Shown: positions 1 through 8,343 of the stretch, piece after piece
Position numbering within the stretch: position 1 is the first letter of the stretch
Layout of the letters: each line of letters starts with the position of its first letter
Assembly (NCBI GenBank): GCA_943333015.1
Contig: CALQRR010000057.1
Coordinates: 1 to 8,343 of the forward strand
Length of the DNA: 8,343 nucleotides
Origin: Chitinophaga pinensis
GTDB taxonomy: Bacteria; Bacteroidota; Bacteroidia; M30B66
Reading direction: 5' to 3'
Made by a program: the position numbers and the translations under genes
The notes under the pieces: generated by a model
What the model was told of the DNA's origin: nothing
The model's input: only the letters and a program-made list of their open reading frames with translations
The model's database searches: none

Positions 1-2
1 AA

Positions 3-164
3 TACATCTTCAAGCAATTAACCGTTTCTCTGTTGAAATCTTTCCGATCAAACACTTCGAAAGCCCAAGTGCTTTATGAACCTTGTAGCCGTATCTGGTT
101 GTCTGATGCATATCGACAGAATGTCAGCAATACGGCGCTGGCACAATTGCTGAAAACACCCTGA
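3..164 (+). CDS. C-terminal fragment of an unrecognised protein
   Basis: An open frame enters from the left edge and runs 53 codons to a TGA at 162-164, ending in the residues LAQLLKTP. The other two forward frames hit stops early (TAA at 19-21, TGA at 77-79), so this is the only forward frame that could carry an upstream gene into the window. The peptide is mixed hydrophobic and basic, with one cysteine and one tryptophan, and shows no motif I can assign. In many Bacteroidota the gene upstream of clpP is tig (trigger factor), but this tail does not look like trigger factor to me. The stop lies 33 nt before the clpP start. Both the coding status and the identity are uncertain, because only the tail is visible. 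Confidence 0.42.
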   Translation, partial: YIFKQLTVSLLKSFRSNTSKAQVLYEPCSRIWLSDAYRQNVSNTALAQLLKTP

Positions 165-197
165 AAATTTTTGTTTCTTTACACATTCAAATCTCTT

Positions 198-872
198 ATG
201 TTCTATAACGACGAGTTCAGAAAATACGCTGTCAAACACCGCGGCATCTCTTCCAGTTCACTGGATAGCTATACGTCCATCACCGCCGATTACATTTCGC
301 CTACGATCATTGAAGAACGTCAGCTAAATGTTGCGCAAATGGACGTTTTTTCTCGATTGATGATGGACCGTATCATCTTTTTGGGAGTTGGCATCAATGA
401 TTATGTAGCCAACATTGTCCAAGCTCAACTGCTCTTTTTGGAGAGTGTTGATGCAAAAAAAGACATTCAGATATATATGAATACTCCAGGTGGTTCGGTG
501 TATGCCGGATTGGGAATTTACGATACGATGCAGATTATTGCACCGGACGTAGCGACTATTTGCACTGGAATGGCTGCTTCTATGGGAGCTGTATTGCTTT
601 GTGCCGGCGAAAAAGGAAAGCGCACCGCCTTGAAACATGCCCGTGTGATGATCCATCAGCCGATGGGTGGTGCTCAAGGTCAGGCGTCAGATATTGAAAT
701 CACCGCGCGTGAGATTCAGAAATTGAAGAAAGAATTGTATGACATCATTGCAGGTCACTCCGGACAGACGTATGATAAAGTGGAGAAAGACAGTGATCGT
801 GATTATTGGATGACTGCAGAAGAAGCAAAAGAATACGGCATGATCGACGAGATCCTGACGCGCAAAAAGTAA
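198..872 (+). CDS. clpP: ATP-dependent Clp protease proteolytic subunit ClpP
   Basis: This is the serine peptidase that forms the tetradecameric barrel of ClpXP in the cytoplasm and degrades unfolded or tagged proteins fed in by ClpX. The product has 224 residues. The catalytic triad is complete: Ser128 in GMAASMG, His153 in MIHQP and Asp202 in SDRDYWM, with the same 25- and 49-residue spacings as E. coli ClpP. The substrate-binding strand TPGGSVYAG and the handle-region run [12 protein letters not shown] are typical. I chose the ATG at 198, giving [11 protein letters not shown], because Bacteroidota ClpP proteins begin with a similar DDFRKYA-like segment. An in-frame TTG at 171 would add nine residues without family support. 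There is no Shine-Dalgarno sequence. A weak -7-like AATTTTTG lies at 166-173 without a properly spaced -33 element. clpX follows after 14 nt, so the two are very likely co-transcribed. Confidence 0.97.
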   Translation: MFYNDEFRKYAVKHRGISSSSLDSYTSITADYISPTIIEERQLNVAQMDVFSRLMMDRIIFLGVGINDYVANIVQAQLLFLESVDAKKDIQIYMNTPGGSVYAGLGIYDTMQIIAPDVATICTGMAASMGAVLLCAGEKGKRTALKHARVMIHQPMGGAQGQASDIEITAREIQKLKKELYDIIAGHSGQTYDKVEKDSDRDYWMTAEEAKEYGMIDEILTRKK

Positions 873-886
873 ACAGAACCAGATTG

Positions 887-2125
887 ATGGAACGGATTAA
901 GGAGAAATGTTCATTCTGTGGACGCAGTAAAAAGGAAACAGCCATTCTGATAGCCGGAATTGATGCATTCATCTGTGATGTGTGTGTGACACAGGCGTAT
1001 CAAATTGTTACCGAAGAACTTGCCGAACGCAAGGGCGGTACTGTTAAACAGGAACTCAACCTGCTGAAGCCTTCCGAGATCAAACTCCATTTGGACGAAT
1101 ACGTTATTGGTCAGGATGAAGCTAAAAAGGTGCTGTGTGTAGCGGTTTACAATCACTACAAACGTTTGTCGCAGAAGAATTTCAAGATTGACGAAGATAC
1201 CGAGATTGAAAAATCGAACATCATCTTGGTGGGAGAAACTGGAACTGGCAAAACCTTGCTGGCCCGCACTATTTCCCGCATTTTAAATGTTCCATTTTGT
1301 ATTGCAGATGCAACAGTATTAACCGAAGCCGGGTATGTGGGCGAGGATGTGGAAAGCATTCTGGCCCGCCTGCTTCAGGCTGCTGACTACAACGTGGAAG
1401 CTGCCCAGCGCGGAATTGTTTTCATTGATGAAGTCGATAAAATTGCGCGCAAAAGCGATAATCCATCTATTACCCGTGATGTTTCAGGTGAAGGCGTGCA
1501 GCAAGGATTGCTGAAATTACTCGAAGGCTCTGTGGTGAATGTTCCACCTCAAGGCGGCCGGAAACATCCGGAACAGAAAATGGTTGCCATCGACACCCGC
1601 AACATCCTCTTTATTTGTGGTGGTGCGTTTGATGGAATCGATAAAAAAATTGCACGACGGATTCAAAGCCAAACCATCGGCTATACAACCAGTAAGGAAA
1701 CAGAAGTCATTGACAAGGAAAATCTGCTCAAGTATATCAATCCGCAGGATCTGAAAAGTTTCGGACTCATTCCCGAATTGATTGGCCGTTTGCCAGTGCT
1801 CACTCATCTGGATCCATTGGATGCCGATGCATTGAAACGCATTCTGACTGAGCCTAAAAATGCGTTGATCAAGCAGTACAAGAAATTGTTCAGCATCGAC
1901 AATGTGGACATCGAATTTGATGAAGCCGTTCTGGATTTTATTGTGGAACGCGCCAACGAATTCAAACTGGGAGCACGTGGATTACGTTCGATTTGTGAAG
2001 GTATTATGACCGACTTGATGTTCGATTTGCCTTCTGATCCGAGTGTGAAAAAGTACAAGGTGACGTTTGAATACGCGAAAGCCCGTTTGGATAAGCTAAA
2101 ACTCAATCACCTCAAAGCGGCGTAA
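887..2125 (+). CDS. clpX: ATP-dependent Clp protease ATP-binding subunit ClpX
   Basis: This is the AAA+ unfoldase that recognises substrates, unfolds them using ATP and threads them into ClpP. The product has 412 residues. A zinc-binding domain is formed by Cys8, Cys11, Cys30 and Cys33. The AAA+ module follows: Walker A GETGTGKT at 116-123, pore-1 loop GYVG at 149-152, Walker B ending in FIDE at 179-182, the RKH loop at 225-227, box VII IGRLP at 299-303 and the sensor-2 region GARGLR at 362-367. The loop that docks into ClpP, IGF in E. coli, reads IGY at 264-266, a conservative aromatic change. The ATG at 887 places the zinc finger at the usual distance from the N-terminus. An open frame extends back to 806 but overlaps clpP and adds a non-ClpX, arginine-rich stretch. 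The stop is only 2 nt from the end of the convergent repeat-protein gene. Confidence 0.97.
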   Translation: MERIKEKCSFCGRSKKETAILIAGIDAFICDVCVTQAYQIVTEELAERKGGTVKQELNLLKPSEIKLHLDEYVIGQDEAKKVLCVAVYNHYKRLSQKNFKIDEDTEIEKSNIILVGETGTGKTLLARTISRILNVPFCIADATVLTEAGYVGEDVESILARLLQAADYNVEAAQRGIVFIDEVDKIARKSDNPSITRDVSGEGVQQGLLKLLEGSVVNVPPQGGRKHPEQKMVAIDTRNILFICGGAFDGIDKKIARRIQSQTIGYTTSKETEVIDKENLLKYINPQDLKSFGLIPELIGRLPVLTHLDPLDADALKRILTEPKNALIKQYKKLFSIDNVDIEFDEAVLDFIVERANEFKLGARGLRSICEGIMTDLMFDLPSDPSVKKYKVTFEYAKARLDKLKLNHLKAA

Positions 2126-2127
2126 TC

Positions 2128-2718
2128 TTATTTACCGCAATTACAGCCCGGAGAAATAAGGACTTCTGTTTGAGGTAATTGCTCCAAAACATCTTCCCGT
2201 TCCGACTCTGTGAGCAGTATAGCGCGCATGTCGAGGTATTTTAGCTTGGATAACTTCTGAATATTTTCGGGCAGAAGGGTGATTTCATTGCCCCATATCT
2301 GCAGAAACTCCAGGTTGCTAAGATTGCCAATTTCGAAAGGAAGCGCCTGTATTTGATTTTTTCCTAAATCGAGATATTTCAGGTTTGTCAATGTGCCGAT
2401 TTCTTTTCCGATTACCTGTATCTGATTGCGCCCCAATCGTAATATTTCCAGTTGATTGAGCTTCCCGATATCGGCTGGAATGCGGCTTATTTTGTTGGAG
2501 GTGAGATCTAGCTCTTTCAAATTTTTAAACTGCATGACTTCGGGGGGAACCTCTTTCAATCCTTTTCTGCGCAATTTCAACCGGGTAACAGAATCGGGTT
2601 GCATCATTGCTGCTTTGATAGATGTATACACCTTTCCCTTGATGGTATAATCGGGCTGCGCCTGAAGCAACCCAGCGAAGAACAAAAGCGAAAGAAGAAT
2701 TAAAACGTTACGATTCAT
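2128..2718 (-). CDS. Small secreted leucine-rich-repeat protein
   Basis: The product has 196 residues. Residues 1-20 look like a Sec signal peptide: basic MNRN, a hydrophobic LILLSLLFFAGLL core and a probable signal peptidase I cut at LQA|Q. There is no lipobox cysteine at the cut, so a lipoprotein is unlikely. After a spacer of about 23 residues comes an uninterrupted array of six 23-residue leucine-rich repeats starting at residues 44, 67, 90, 113, 136 and 159, of the type LxxLxLxxNxIxxLPxxIGxL. The first and last are degenerate and probably act as caps. The tail ends in GCNCGK, with two cysteines that could form a disulfide. No type IX secretion C-terminal domain is evident, so a periplasmic location is my inference. 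Such repeats usually bind proteins; the partner is unknown. The ATG overlaps the ribF stop (ATGA), which suggests translational coupling to ribF. Confidence 0.88.
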   Translation of the reverse strand: MNRNVLILLSLLFFAGLLQAQPDYTIKGKVYTSIKAAMMQPDSVTRLKLRRKGLKEVPPEVMQFKNLKELDLTSNKISRIPADIGKLNQLEILRLGRNQIQVIGKEIGTLTNLKYLDLGKNQIQALPFEIGNLSNLEFLQIWGNEITLLPENIQKLSKLKYLDMRAILLTESEREDVLEQLPQTEVLISPGCNCGK

Positions 2719-3647
2719 ACAGAAAGATACTTCATGGCTTCGATCCGGTCAAGCTGCAATTGTTCCCGAAGTTCATCCACTCCGTTAAAACGCACTTCAT
2801 CTCGAATACGTGCCATCATTCTCACTTTTATTATCTGTCCGTATAAGTCCCCTTCGTAATCAAATAGATTAACTTCCACGGTACGAACCTTTTCATTAGA
2901 AACAGTTGGACGGAACCCAATGTTCATCATTCCATTATATATACCCTTTCCCACTAAAACGGTTACAGCATATACGCCATTTGCAGGAATTAATTTCCGG
3001 TCACCAGGCATTTCCAGATTGGCGGTAGGAAACTGGATTGTCCGACCGAGTTGTTTGCCTTCCATAACCTTCCCTGTAAACGGATAAGGATAACCGAGAA
3101 AGCGGTTTGCTGTTTGAATATCGCCACGGCGCAGCGCTTCCCGAATTTTGGTGGAGCTAACAGCGACCTGATCAATGTCTTGGGCAGGAATTTCTTCTAC
3201 ATCAAAACCGTACATGGGACCGTATTGTACCAGATGATCAAATGAGCCGGCTCTGTTTTTTCCGAAATGATGGTCGTATCCGATGACCAGTTTTTGAGTG
3301 TGGACGGTTTCGACCAGAATTTGTCGGATGAACTCTTCGGAGCTCAACTCTGCGAATTGGGTGCTGAACGGTACAATGAGCAGGTGATCGATGCCCAATT
3401 GTTCAAGGCGTGCAATTTTTTCCGGCAAGGTGCTGAGCAGCTCCAACGTTGTATCATCGGGCCGGAGCACCATGCGTGGATGCGGGTGAAATGTGATAAC
3501 AACCGACTGTCCGTTAAAACGCTTGGACAGTTCAAGTAAACGGTGAATGATGGTTTGATGGCCCAGATGTACACCATCGAAAGTACCAGTGGTAACAACA
3601 GGGAACGAAAGGATAGGAAAACTCTGAAGATCGTAATATACCTGCAC
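2715..3647 (-). CDS. ribF: Bifunctional riboflavin kinase / FAD synthetase RibF
   Basis: This enzyme phosphorylates riboflavin to FMN and then adenylylates FMN to FAD in the cytoplasm. The product has 310 residues, normal for the family. The N-terminal nucleotidyltransferase domain shows GTFDGVHLGH at 21-30, the IGYDHHFGKNR motif at 122-132 and SSTKIREAL at 164-172. The C-terminal riboflavin kinase domain shows GRTIQFPTANL at 201-211, including the PTAN nucleotide/metal-binding segment, and EVNLFDYEGDLYG at 258-270, whose Glu258 is the expected catalytic base. The start is GTG at 3647-3645. The upstream frame reaches a stop at 3683-3681 without another start, and the GTG gives the usual short lead-in to the GTFDG motif. 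The predicted promoter sits about 20 nt upstream, leaving a leader too short for an FMN riboswitch. The TGA stop overlaps the next gene's ATG by 4 nt. Confidence 0.95.
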   Translation of the reverse strand: MQVYYDLQSFPILSFPVVTTGTFDGVHLGHQTIIHRLLELSKRFNGQSVVITFHPHPRMVLRPDDTTLELLSTLPEKIARLEQLGIDHLLIVPFSTQFAELSSEEFIRQILVETVHTQKLVIGYDHHFGKNRAGSFDHLVQYGPMYGFDVEEIPAQDIDQVAVSSTKIREALRRGDIQTANRFLGYPYPFTGKVMEGKQLGRTIQFPTANLEMPGDRKLIPANGVYAVTVLVGKGIYNGMMNIGFRPTVSNEKVRTVEVNLFDYEGDLYGQIIKVRMMARIRDEVRFNGVDELREQLQLDRIEAMKYLSV

Positions 3648-3664
3648 CTTGGCTGAGATTGGGA

Positions 3665-3695
3665 CAAACCTAAAGTAATTTCAGGGAGAATACAA
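3665..3695 (-). promoter_or_regulatory. Predicted ribF promoter (Bacteroidota type)
   Basis: Read on the minus strand, a TTG at 3695-3693 is followed after 20 nt by TAGGTTTG at 3672-3665. This matches the Bacteroidota sigma-A pattern TTG-N19-21-TAnnTTTG, with a perfect -7 element. Transcription would start near 3658-3661, leaving a leader of roughly 10-15 nt before the GTG start of ribF. Confidence 0.6.
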
Positions 3696-3803
3696 CCGTA
3701 GGGGAATCATTGGAAAGATGCATGGAATGGACAAATTACAGCATTCTGATTGTGTGGCAGTTCCGTAAATACCCAAAGATTCCTCACGCATTTTAACAAA
3801 GTG

Positions 3804-3835
3804 CTGTTTCACTCCAAATATTTCGATTAATTTCG
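3804..3835 (+). promoter_or_regulatory. Candidate atpD promoter
   Basis: TAATTTCG at 3828-3835 matches TAnnTTTG at seven of eight positions and is followed by CGCC, like the stronger typA promoter. The -33 element is weak: CTG at 3804-3806, spaced 21 nt away. The start would lie near 3840, giving a leader of about 40 nt before the atpD ATG. The rest of the 231-nt divergent region (3648-3878) shows no RNA gene or convincing ORF. Confidence 0.4.
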
Positions 3836-3866
3836 CGCCGGATTTCAGGGTAGCCTGAATCATTAA

Positions 3867-5387
<1,521 letters not shown>

Positions 5388-5398
5388 GTCGATTGCAT

Positions 5399-5635
5399 AT
5401 GCATCTGGAGATTATCACACCCGATAAAAAGTTGTTCGAAGACGAAGTGATGACGTTAACCCTACCGGGCATTGACGGATCATTTGGAATCCTGGACAAT
5501 CACGCGCCCCTGATTTCTGCGTTGAAAAAAGGCAAAATCAAGGTCACCGATAAATTATCTGCCCGTCATATTTTTGAAATCAATGGTGGAGTTGTCGAAG
5601 TGTTGAATAACAAAGTGATTGTACTTGCAGAGTAA
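5399..5635 (+). CDS. atpC: F1F0 ATP synthase subunit epsilon, short form
   Basis: Epsilon sits on the gamma stalk of the F1 motor and helps couple F1 to the c-ring. The product has only 78 residues, against 139 in E. coli. It covers the N-terminal beta-sandwich alone: MHLEIITPDKKLFEDEV, the typical PGIDGSFGILDNHAPLISAL at 25-44, and a terminal GGVVEVLNNKVIVLAE. The C-terminal two-helix domain that inhibits ATP hydrolysis in E. coli and Bacillus is absent. The stop is followed within 20 nt by a strong terminator, so this looks like the natural end and not a broken gene. I chose the ATG at 5399 because it gives the MHLEII start usual in this phylum; an in-frame TTG at 5393 would add two residues. 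It is co-transcribed with atpD, 11 nt upstream. Confidence 0.95.
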   Translation: MHLEIITPDKKLFEDEVMTLTLPGIDGSFGILDNHAPLISALKKGKIKVTDKLSARHIFEINGGVVEVLNNKVIVLAE

Positions 5636-5654
5636 GCAATTGGAATAACATGTG

Positions 5655-5684
5655 AAAGGCCCATCGATTCGGTGGGCCTTTTTT
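5655..5684 (+). terminator. Intrinsic terminator of atpDC
   Basis: AAGGCCCA at 5656-5663 pairs perfectly with TGGGCCTT at 5673-5680. The stem can extend inward through T-G, C-G and G-C pairs to an ATT triloop at 5667-5669, and is followed by T residues to 5684. It lies 20 nt after the atpC stop. It is the clearest rho-independent terminator in the window. Confidence 0.9.
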
Positions 5685-5695
5685 GTTGCAATGCG

Positions 5696-5703
5696 TATCT
5701 TTC
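5696..5703 (+). promoter_or_regulatory. Possible -7 element for the acetyltransferase-tadA pair
   Basis: TATCTTTC matches TAnnTTTG at seven of eight positions and is followed by ACCC, a common context for Bacteroidota promoters. No TTG lies at the expected distance, since that region is taken by the atpDC terminator. The strong terminator upstream means the next gene pair needs its own promoter, and this is the best candidate in the 84-nt gap. Confidence 0.33.
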
Positions 5704-5719
5704 ACCCAAACGGAATAGC

Positions 5720-5998
5720 ATGGAATACACCCTGGTGGATAATAGTAAGGAGCAGCAATTTGAATTTCTGCTCGAGGACGGAGAAAAAGCATATGTGACC
5801 TACCGAATCAAAGACGGTATTATTTACCTGCTCCACACCGCTGTTCCGGAACACCATGAAGGAAAAGGCATTGCTTCAGAATTGGCTGTGCAGCTTTTTA
5901 CCCGACTTCGCACGGAGCAGATCCAAGGAAAATTGTATTGCCCTTATTTGAAAACGTTTGTAGAACGCCATCCCCAATGGCAGGACCTGTTCCTATAA
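5720..5998 (+). CDS. Small GNAT-like N-acetyltransferase (YidJ/COG2388 type)
   Basis: The product has 92 residues and resembles the short GNAT-related family exemplified by human GTLF3/NATD1 and bacterial COG2388 proteins. It shows the conserved core HTAVPEHHEGKGIASELA at 39-56, where the GKG segment corresponds to the acetyl-CoA pyrophosphate loop, and the family's C-terminal CPYLKTFVERHP at 74-85, with Cys74 and a His-Pro pair. These proteins are about half the length of ordinary GNAT enzymes, and their substrates are largely unknown; acetyl-CoA binding is inferred from the fold. The ATG at 5720 gives a family-like MEYTLVDN start. An open frame back to 5672 begins inside the atpDC terminator and is unlikely to be translated. 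tadA follows after 12 nt, which suggests an operon, although no functional link to tRNA editing is known to me. Confidence 0.87.
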   Translation: MEYTLVDNSKEQQFEFLLEDGEKAYVTYRIKDGIIYLLHTAVPEHHEGKGIASELAVQLFTRLRTEQIQGKLYCPYLKTFVERHPQWQDLFL

Positions 5999-6010
5999 AA
6001 GTAAAGCACC

Positions 6011-6472
6011 GTGACGGACGAATTTTACATGCGGGAAGCCCTCCGCGAAGCGAAGAAAGCCTTTGAGGCAGATGAAGTGCCGATAGGCTGTATTATAGTG
6101 TGGAAAGACCGGATTATAGCGCGTGCCTACAACCGAACGGAGCAGCTCAAAGACTTTACCGCACATGCCGAAATGCAGGCCTTTACCAGCGCATCCGATT
6201 TTTTAAATAACAAATACCTCAACGAGTGTACGTTGTATGTCACACTCGAACCCTGTGTGATGTGTTCTGGTGCTGCGTTCTGGACCCAACTGGGCAGGAT
6301 TGTGTTTGGAGCCTCTGACCTCAAACGGGGGGTTTCTGCTATTTCCGCGAAGATTTTACACCCTACGACACAACTAAGCACGGGTGTACTAGAAGAAGAA
6401 AGTGCCGCATTGCTCCGAGAATTTTTTCAAATGAAGCGAAAGAACAATCCTGGACTTTCGGCGTCAGAGTAG
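6011..6472 (+). CDS. tadA: tRNA-specific adenosine deaminase TadA
   Basis: This zinc enzyme deaminates adenosine 34 to inosine in the anticodon of tRNA-Arg(ACG), which allows wobble decoding of CGN codons. The product has 153 residues. The cytidine/deoxycytidylate deaminase motifs are complete: HAE at 52-54, supplying zinc ligand His52 and proton-shuttle Glu54, and PCVMC at 81-85, supplying zinc ligands Cys82 and Cys85. The N-terminal helix MREALREAKKAF and VPIGCIIV, and the C-terminal REFFQMKRK at 136-144, fit TadA better than guanine or cytosine deaminases. The start is GTG at 6011; an in-frame ATG at 6029 would remove the TDEFY lead-in that Bacteroidota relatives seem to have. A minor alternative is a related nucleobase deaminase, which I consider unlikely. 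Confidence 0.93.
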   Translation: MTDEFYMREALREAKKAFEADEVPIGCIIVWKDRIIARAYNRTEQLKDFTAHAEMQAFTSASDFLNNKYLNECTLYVTLEPCVMCSGAAFWTQLGRIVFGASDLKRGVSAISAKILHPTTQLSTGVLEEESAALLREFFQMKRKNNPGLSASE

Positions 6473-6481
6473 GATTCCGCA

Positions 6482-6496
6482 GGGGTAGTTTACCCC
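6482..6496 (+). other. Short hairpin after tadA, possibly a weak terminator
   Basis: GGGGTA at 6482-6487 and TACCCC at 6491-6496 form a perfect 6-bp stem with a GTT loop, starting 10 nt after the tadA stop. No T run follows directly; the nearest is TTTTT at 6525-6529. It may be a transcript-end or stabilising hairpin, but it lacks the full signature of an intrinsic terminator. Confidence 0.4.
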
Positions 6497-6553
6497 AGTA
6501 TGAAGCGAGAATGAAACAATCCTCTTTTTCGAAAAAACCCCGTATATCAATTC

Positions 6554-6583
6554 TGTGTAAGTCGGTAAAAATGACTACTTTTG
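6554..6583 (+). promoter_or_regulatory. Predicted typA promoter (Bacteroidota type)
   Basis: TACTTTTG at 6576-6583 is a perfect TAnnTTTG -7 element, followed by CGCC. A weak TG-containing -33 element lies at 6554-6555, 20 nt upstream, instead of a full TTG. Transcription would start near 6588-6592, leaving a leader of roughly 10-15 nt before the typA ATG. Confidence 0.62.
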
Positions 6584-6601
6584 CGCCGCCAAAAACCTGA
6601 C

Positions 6602-8343
6602 ATGCAGCAAATACGGAACATTGCCATTATTGCCCACGTTGACCACGGAAAGACTACCCTGGTTGATAAAATCCTTCATCAGACGAAATTGTTTCGCGAC
6701 AATCAACAGTTCGGAGATTTGATTCTGGACAACAACGATCTGGAGCGTGAACGCGGAATTACGATTCTTTCAAAGAACGTATCGGTGCGTTACAAGGATG
6801 TAAAAATCAACATCATTGATACTCCTGGTCACGCCGACTTTGGAGGAGAAGTAGAACGCGTATTGAACATGGCCGATGGTGTATTGCTGTTGGTAGATGC
6901 GTTTGAAGGTCCGATGCCACAAACACGTTTCGTGCTTCAAAAAGCCCTTGCACTTGGATTGAAGCCGATTGTTATCATTAACAAAGTAGACAAACCAAAC
7001 TGCCGTCCGGACGAAGTGCACGATGCGGTGTTTGAATTGTTTTTCAATTTGGATGCAACAGAAGAGCAGCTTGAATTCAAGACTGTATTTGGTTCATCGA
7101 AAATGGGCTGGATGGGTGCTGATTACAAGAACCCAACGGACGGATTTGAATATTTGCTTGATACGATCGTTTCTGAGATTCCAGCGCCCATTCAGGCAAC
7201 AGGAACACCTCAGATGATGATTACTTCCCTTGACTTCTCTACCTATATCGGACGTATCTGTGTGGGTCGTTTGTTGCGCGGGGAATTGAAAGAAAACATG
7301 CCGGTGAGCCTTGTAAAGCGTGATGGATCTATAGTGAAATCACGTATACGAGAACTATACACTTTTGAAGGTTTGGGCAAAGCAAAAGTAGAGTCGGTGA
7401 TTGCCGGTGATATTTGTGCACTAACAGGCATTGAAGGATTTGAGATTGGTGATACCGTTGCTGATTTTGAAAATCCGGAAGGATTGGTCCCAATTGATGT
7501 GGATGAGCCAACAATGAGTATGTTGTTTACGATCAACAACTCTCCATTTTACGGAAAAGACGGGAAGTTTGTAACGTCTCGTCACTTGAAGGAACGTTTG
7601 GAAAAAGAGCTGGAGAAAAACCTGGCACTTCGTTTACAAGCAACCGGTTCGGCCGATTCATTCCTCGTTTTCGGACGTGGAATTCTCCATCTTTCGATTT
7701 TGATCGAGACGATGCGTCGTGAAGGGTATGAACTTCAGGTTGGACAGCCTCAGGTGATCATCAAGGAAGTGGACGGGGTGAAACACGAACCGGTGGAAGT
7801 CCTGACGATTGACGTACCAGAAGGATATTCGGGTAAAGTGATTGAGTTGGTGAGTCAGCGGAAAGGTGAATTGAAAGTAATGGAACCGAAAGGCGACATG
7901 CAGCATTTGGAATTTGAGATTCCTGCACGTGGTATTATCGGTTTGCGTAACCATTTGCTCACGGCTTCGGCGGGTGAGGCGATTGTGGCGCACCGTTTTA
8001 AAGATTACGAACCTTGGAAAGGCGAAATTCCACAGCGTACAAACGGTGTGATGATTGCGAAAGATCCAGGAAAATCGATTGCTTATTCGATTGATAAACT
8101 TCAGGATCGCGGGTATTTCTTCGTTGATCCGGGTGAAGATGTGTATACAGGAATGATCATTGGCGAGCAGAATAAAGCTGGTGACATGGTTGTAAACATC
8201 ACACAGGAGAAGAAATTGACGAACATGCGTGCTTCGGGTTCGGATGATAAAATGCGCATTTCTCCAGCGATTAAATTTTCGTTGGAAGAAGCCATGGAAT
8301 ACATTCAGAAAGATGAGTACGTGGAGATTACTCCAAACGCGCT
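6602..8343 (+). CDS. typA: Translational GTPase TypA/BipA (3' end cut by window)
   Basis: TypA/BipA is an EF-G-like GTPase that binds the ribosome and supports 50S assembly and growth under stress, notably cold. The frame is open from the ATG at 6602 to the window edge: 580 complete codons plus two bases, no stop. Homologues have about 600 residues, so roughly 15-25 are missing. The G domain shows G1 AHVDHGKTT at 11-19, switch I ERERGITI at 48-55, G3 DTPGHADF at 73-80, G4 NKVD at 127-130 and G5-like SSK at 165-167. Domain II and the EF-G-like domains follow, including GRGILHLSI where many homologues have GRGE. The TypA-specific C-terminal domain begins near GMIIGE at 517-522 and includes NMRASGSDD at 541-549. 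The GTPase core rules out EF-G and LepA because of this C-terminal region. A near-consensus promoter lies just upstream and suggests an independent transcript. Confidence 0.97.
   Translation, partial: MQQIRNIAIIAHVDHGKTTLVDKILHQTKLFRDNQQFGDLILDNNDLERERGITILSKNVSVRYKDVKINIIDTPGHADFGGEVERVLNMADGVLLLVDAFEGPMPQTRFVLQKALALGLKPIVIINKVDKPNCRPDEVHDAVFELFFNLDATEEQLEFKTVFGSSKMGWMGADYKNPTDGFEYLLDTIVSEIPAPIQATGTPQMMITSLDFSTYIGRICVGRLLRGELKENMPVSLVKRDGSIVKSRIRELYTFEGLGKAKVESVIAGDICALTGIEGFEIGDTVADFENPEGLVPIDVDEPTMSMLFTINNSPFYGKDGKFVTSRHLKERLEKELEKNLALRLQATGSADSFLVFGRGILHLSILIETMRREGYELQVGQPQVIIKEVDGVKHEPVEVLTIDVPEGYSGKVIELVSQRKGELKVMEPKGDMQHLEFEIPARGIIGLRNHLLTASAGEAIVAHRFKDYEPWKGEIPQRTNGVMIAKDPGKSIAYSIDKLQDRGYFFVDPGEDVYTGMIIGEQNKAGDMVVNITQEKKLTNMRASGSDDKMRISPAIKFSLEEAMEYIQKDEYVEITPNA

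Noticed and set aside
166..173. AATTTTTG as a clpP -7 promoter element
   Set aside because: It misses the first T of TAnnTTTG, and no TTG lies 19-21 nt upstream (the nearest, at 147-149, leaves 16 nt). Too weak to list as a feature.
806..886. Upstream extension of clpX overlapping the clpP 3' end
   Set aside because: The extension is arginine-rich and unlike ClpX; the ATG at 887 places the zinc finger at the normal distance from the start.
3681..3863. 60-codon minus-strand ORF filling the ribF/atpD intergenic region
   Set aside because: It overlaps the candidate atpD promoter and runs up to the ribF promoter, has no recognisable motif, and its composition does not resemble the neighbouring proteins. 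Most likely a chance frame.
7243..7539. 98-codon minus-strand ORF inside typA
   Set aside because: Low-complexity, serine- and proline-rich shadow of the well-conserved typA frame.

Overview
The window looks like ordinary core chromosome from a Bacteroidota (Bacteroidetes) bacterium, most likely in or near the Flavobacteriales. Four signs point there. The ClpP, ClpX, AtpD, TadA and TypA sequences are Bacteroidota-like. AtpD has a 27-residue insertion relative to E. coli. Start codons lack recognisable Shine-Dalgarno sequences. The best promoter candidates fit the Bacteroidota form TTG-N19-21-TAnnTTTG. The lineage call rests on remembered family sequences, not on a search.

Layout. 3-164 (+): the C-terminal end of an unrecognised gene. 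198-2125 (+): clpP and clpX, 14 nt apart, encoding the peptidase and the AAA+ unfoldase of the ClpXP protease. 2128-3647 (-): ribF, then a small secreted leucine-rich-repeat protein gene that overlaps ribF by 4 nt; the repeat gene ends 2 nt from the clpX stop. 3648-3878: a divergent intergenic region carrying a good ribF promoter and a weaker atpD promoter. 3879-5635 (+): atpD and atpC, the beta and epsilon subunits of F1-ATPase, closed by a strong intrinsic terminator. 5720-6472 (+): a small GNAT-like acetyltransferase gene and tadA, the tRNA adenosine deaminase gene, 12 nt apart. 6473-6601: an intergenic region with a short hairpin and a near-consensus typA promoter. 6602-8343 (+): typA/bipA, cut by the window end about 15-25 codons before its expected stop.

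How the genes relate. They serve separate housekeeping jobs: proteolysis, flavin cofactor synthesis, ATP synthesis, wobble-inosine formation and ribosome-associated GTPase function. The real pairs are ClpP-ClpX and AtpD-AtpC. The other ATP synthase subunits are not in the window, so the atp genes may be split between loci, as is common in flavobacteria. I found no mobile element, CRISPR array, tRNA, rRNA or defence system, and no convincing new biological system. The points most worth a second look are the ribF-coupled repeat protein, the epsilon subunit without its C-terminal domain, and the tight end-to-end arrangement of clpX and the repeat gene.
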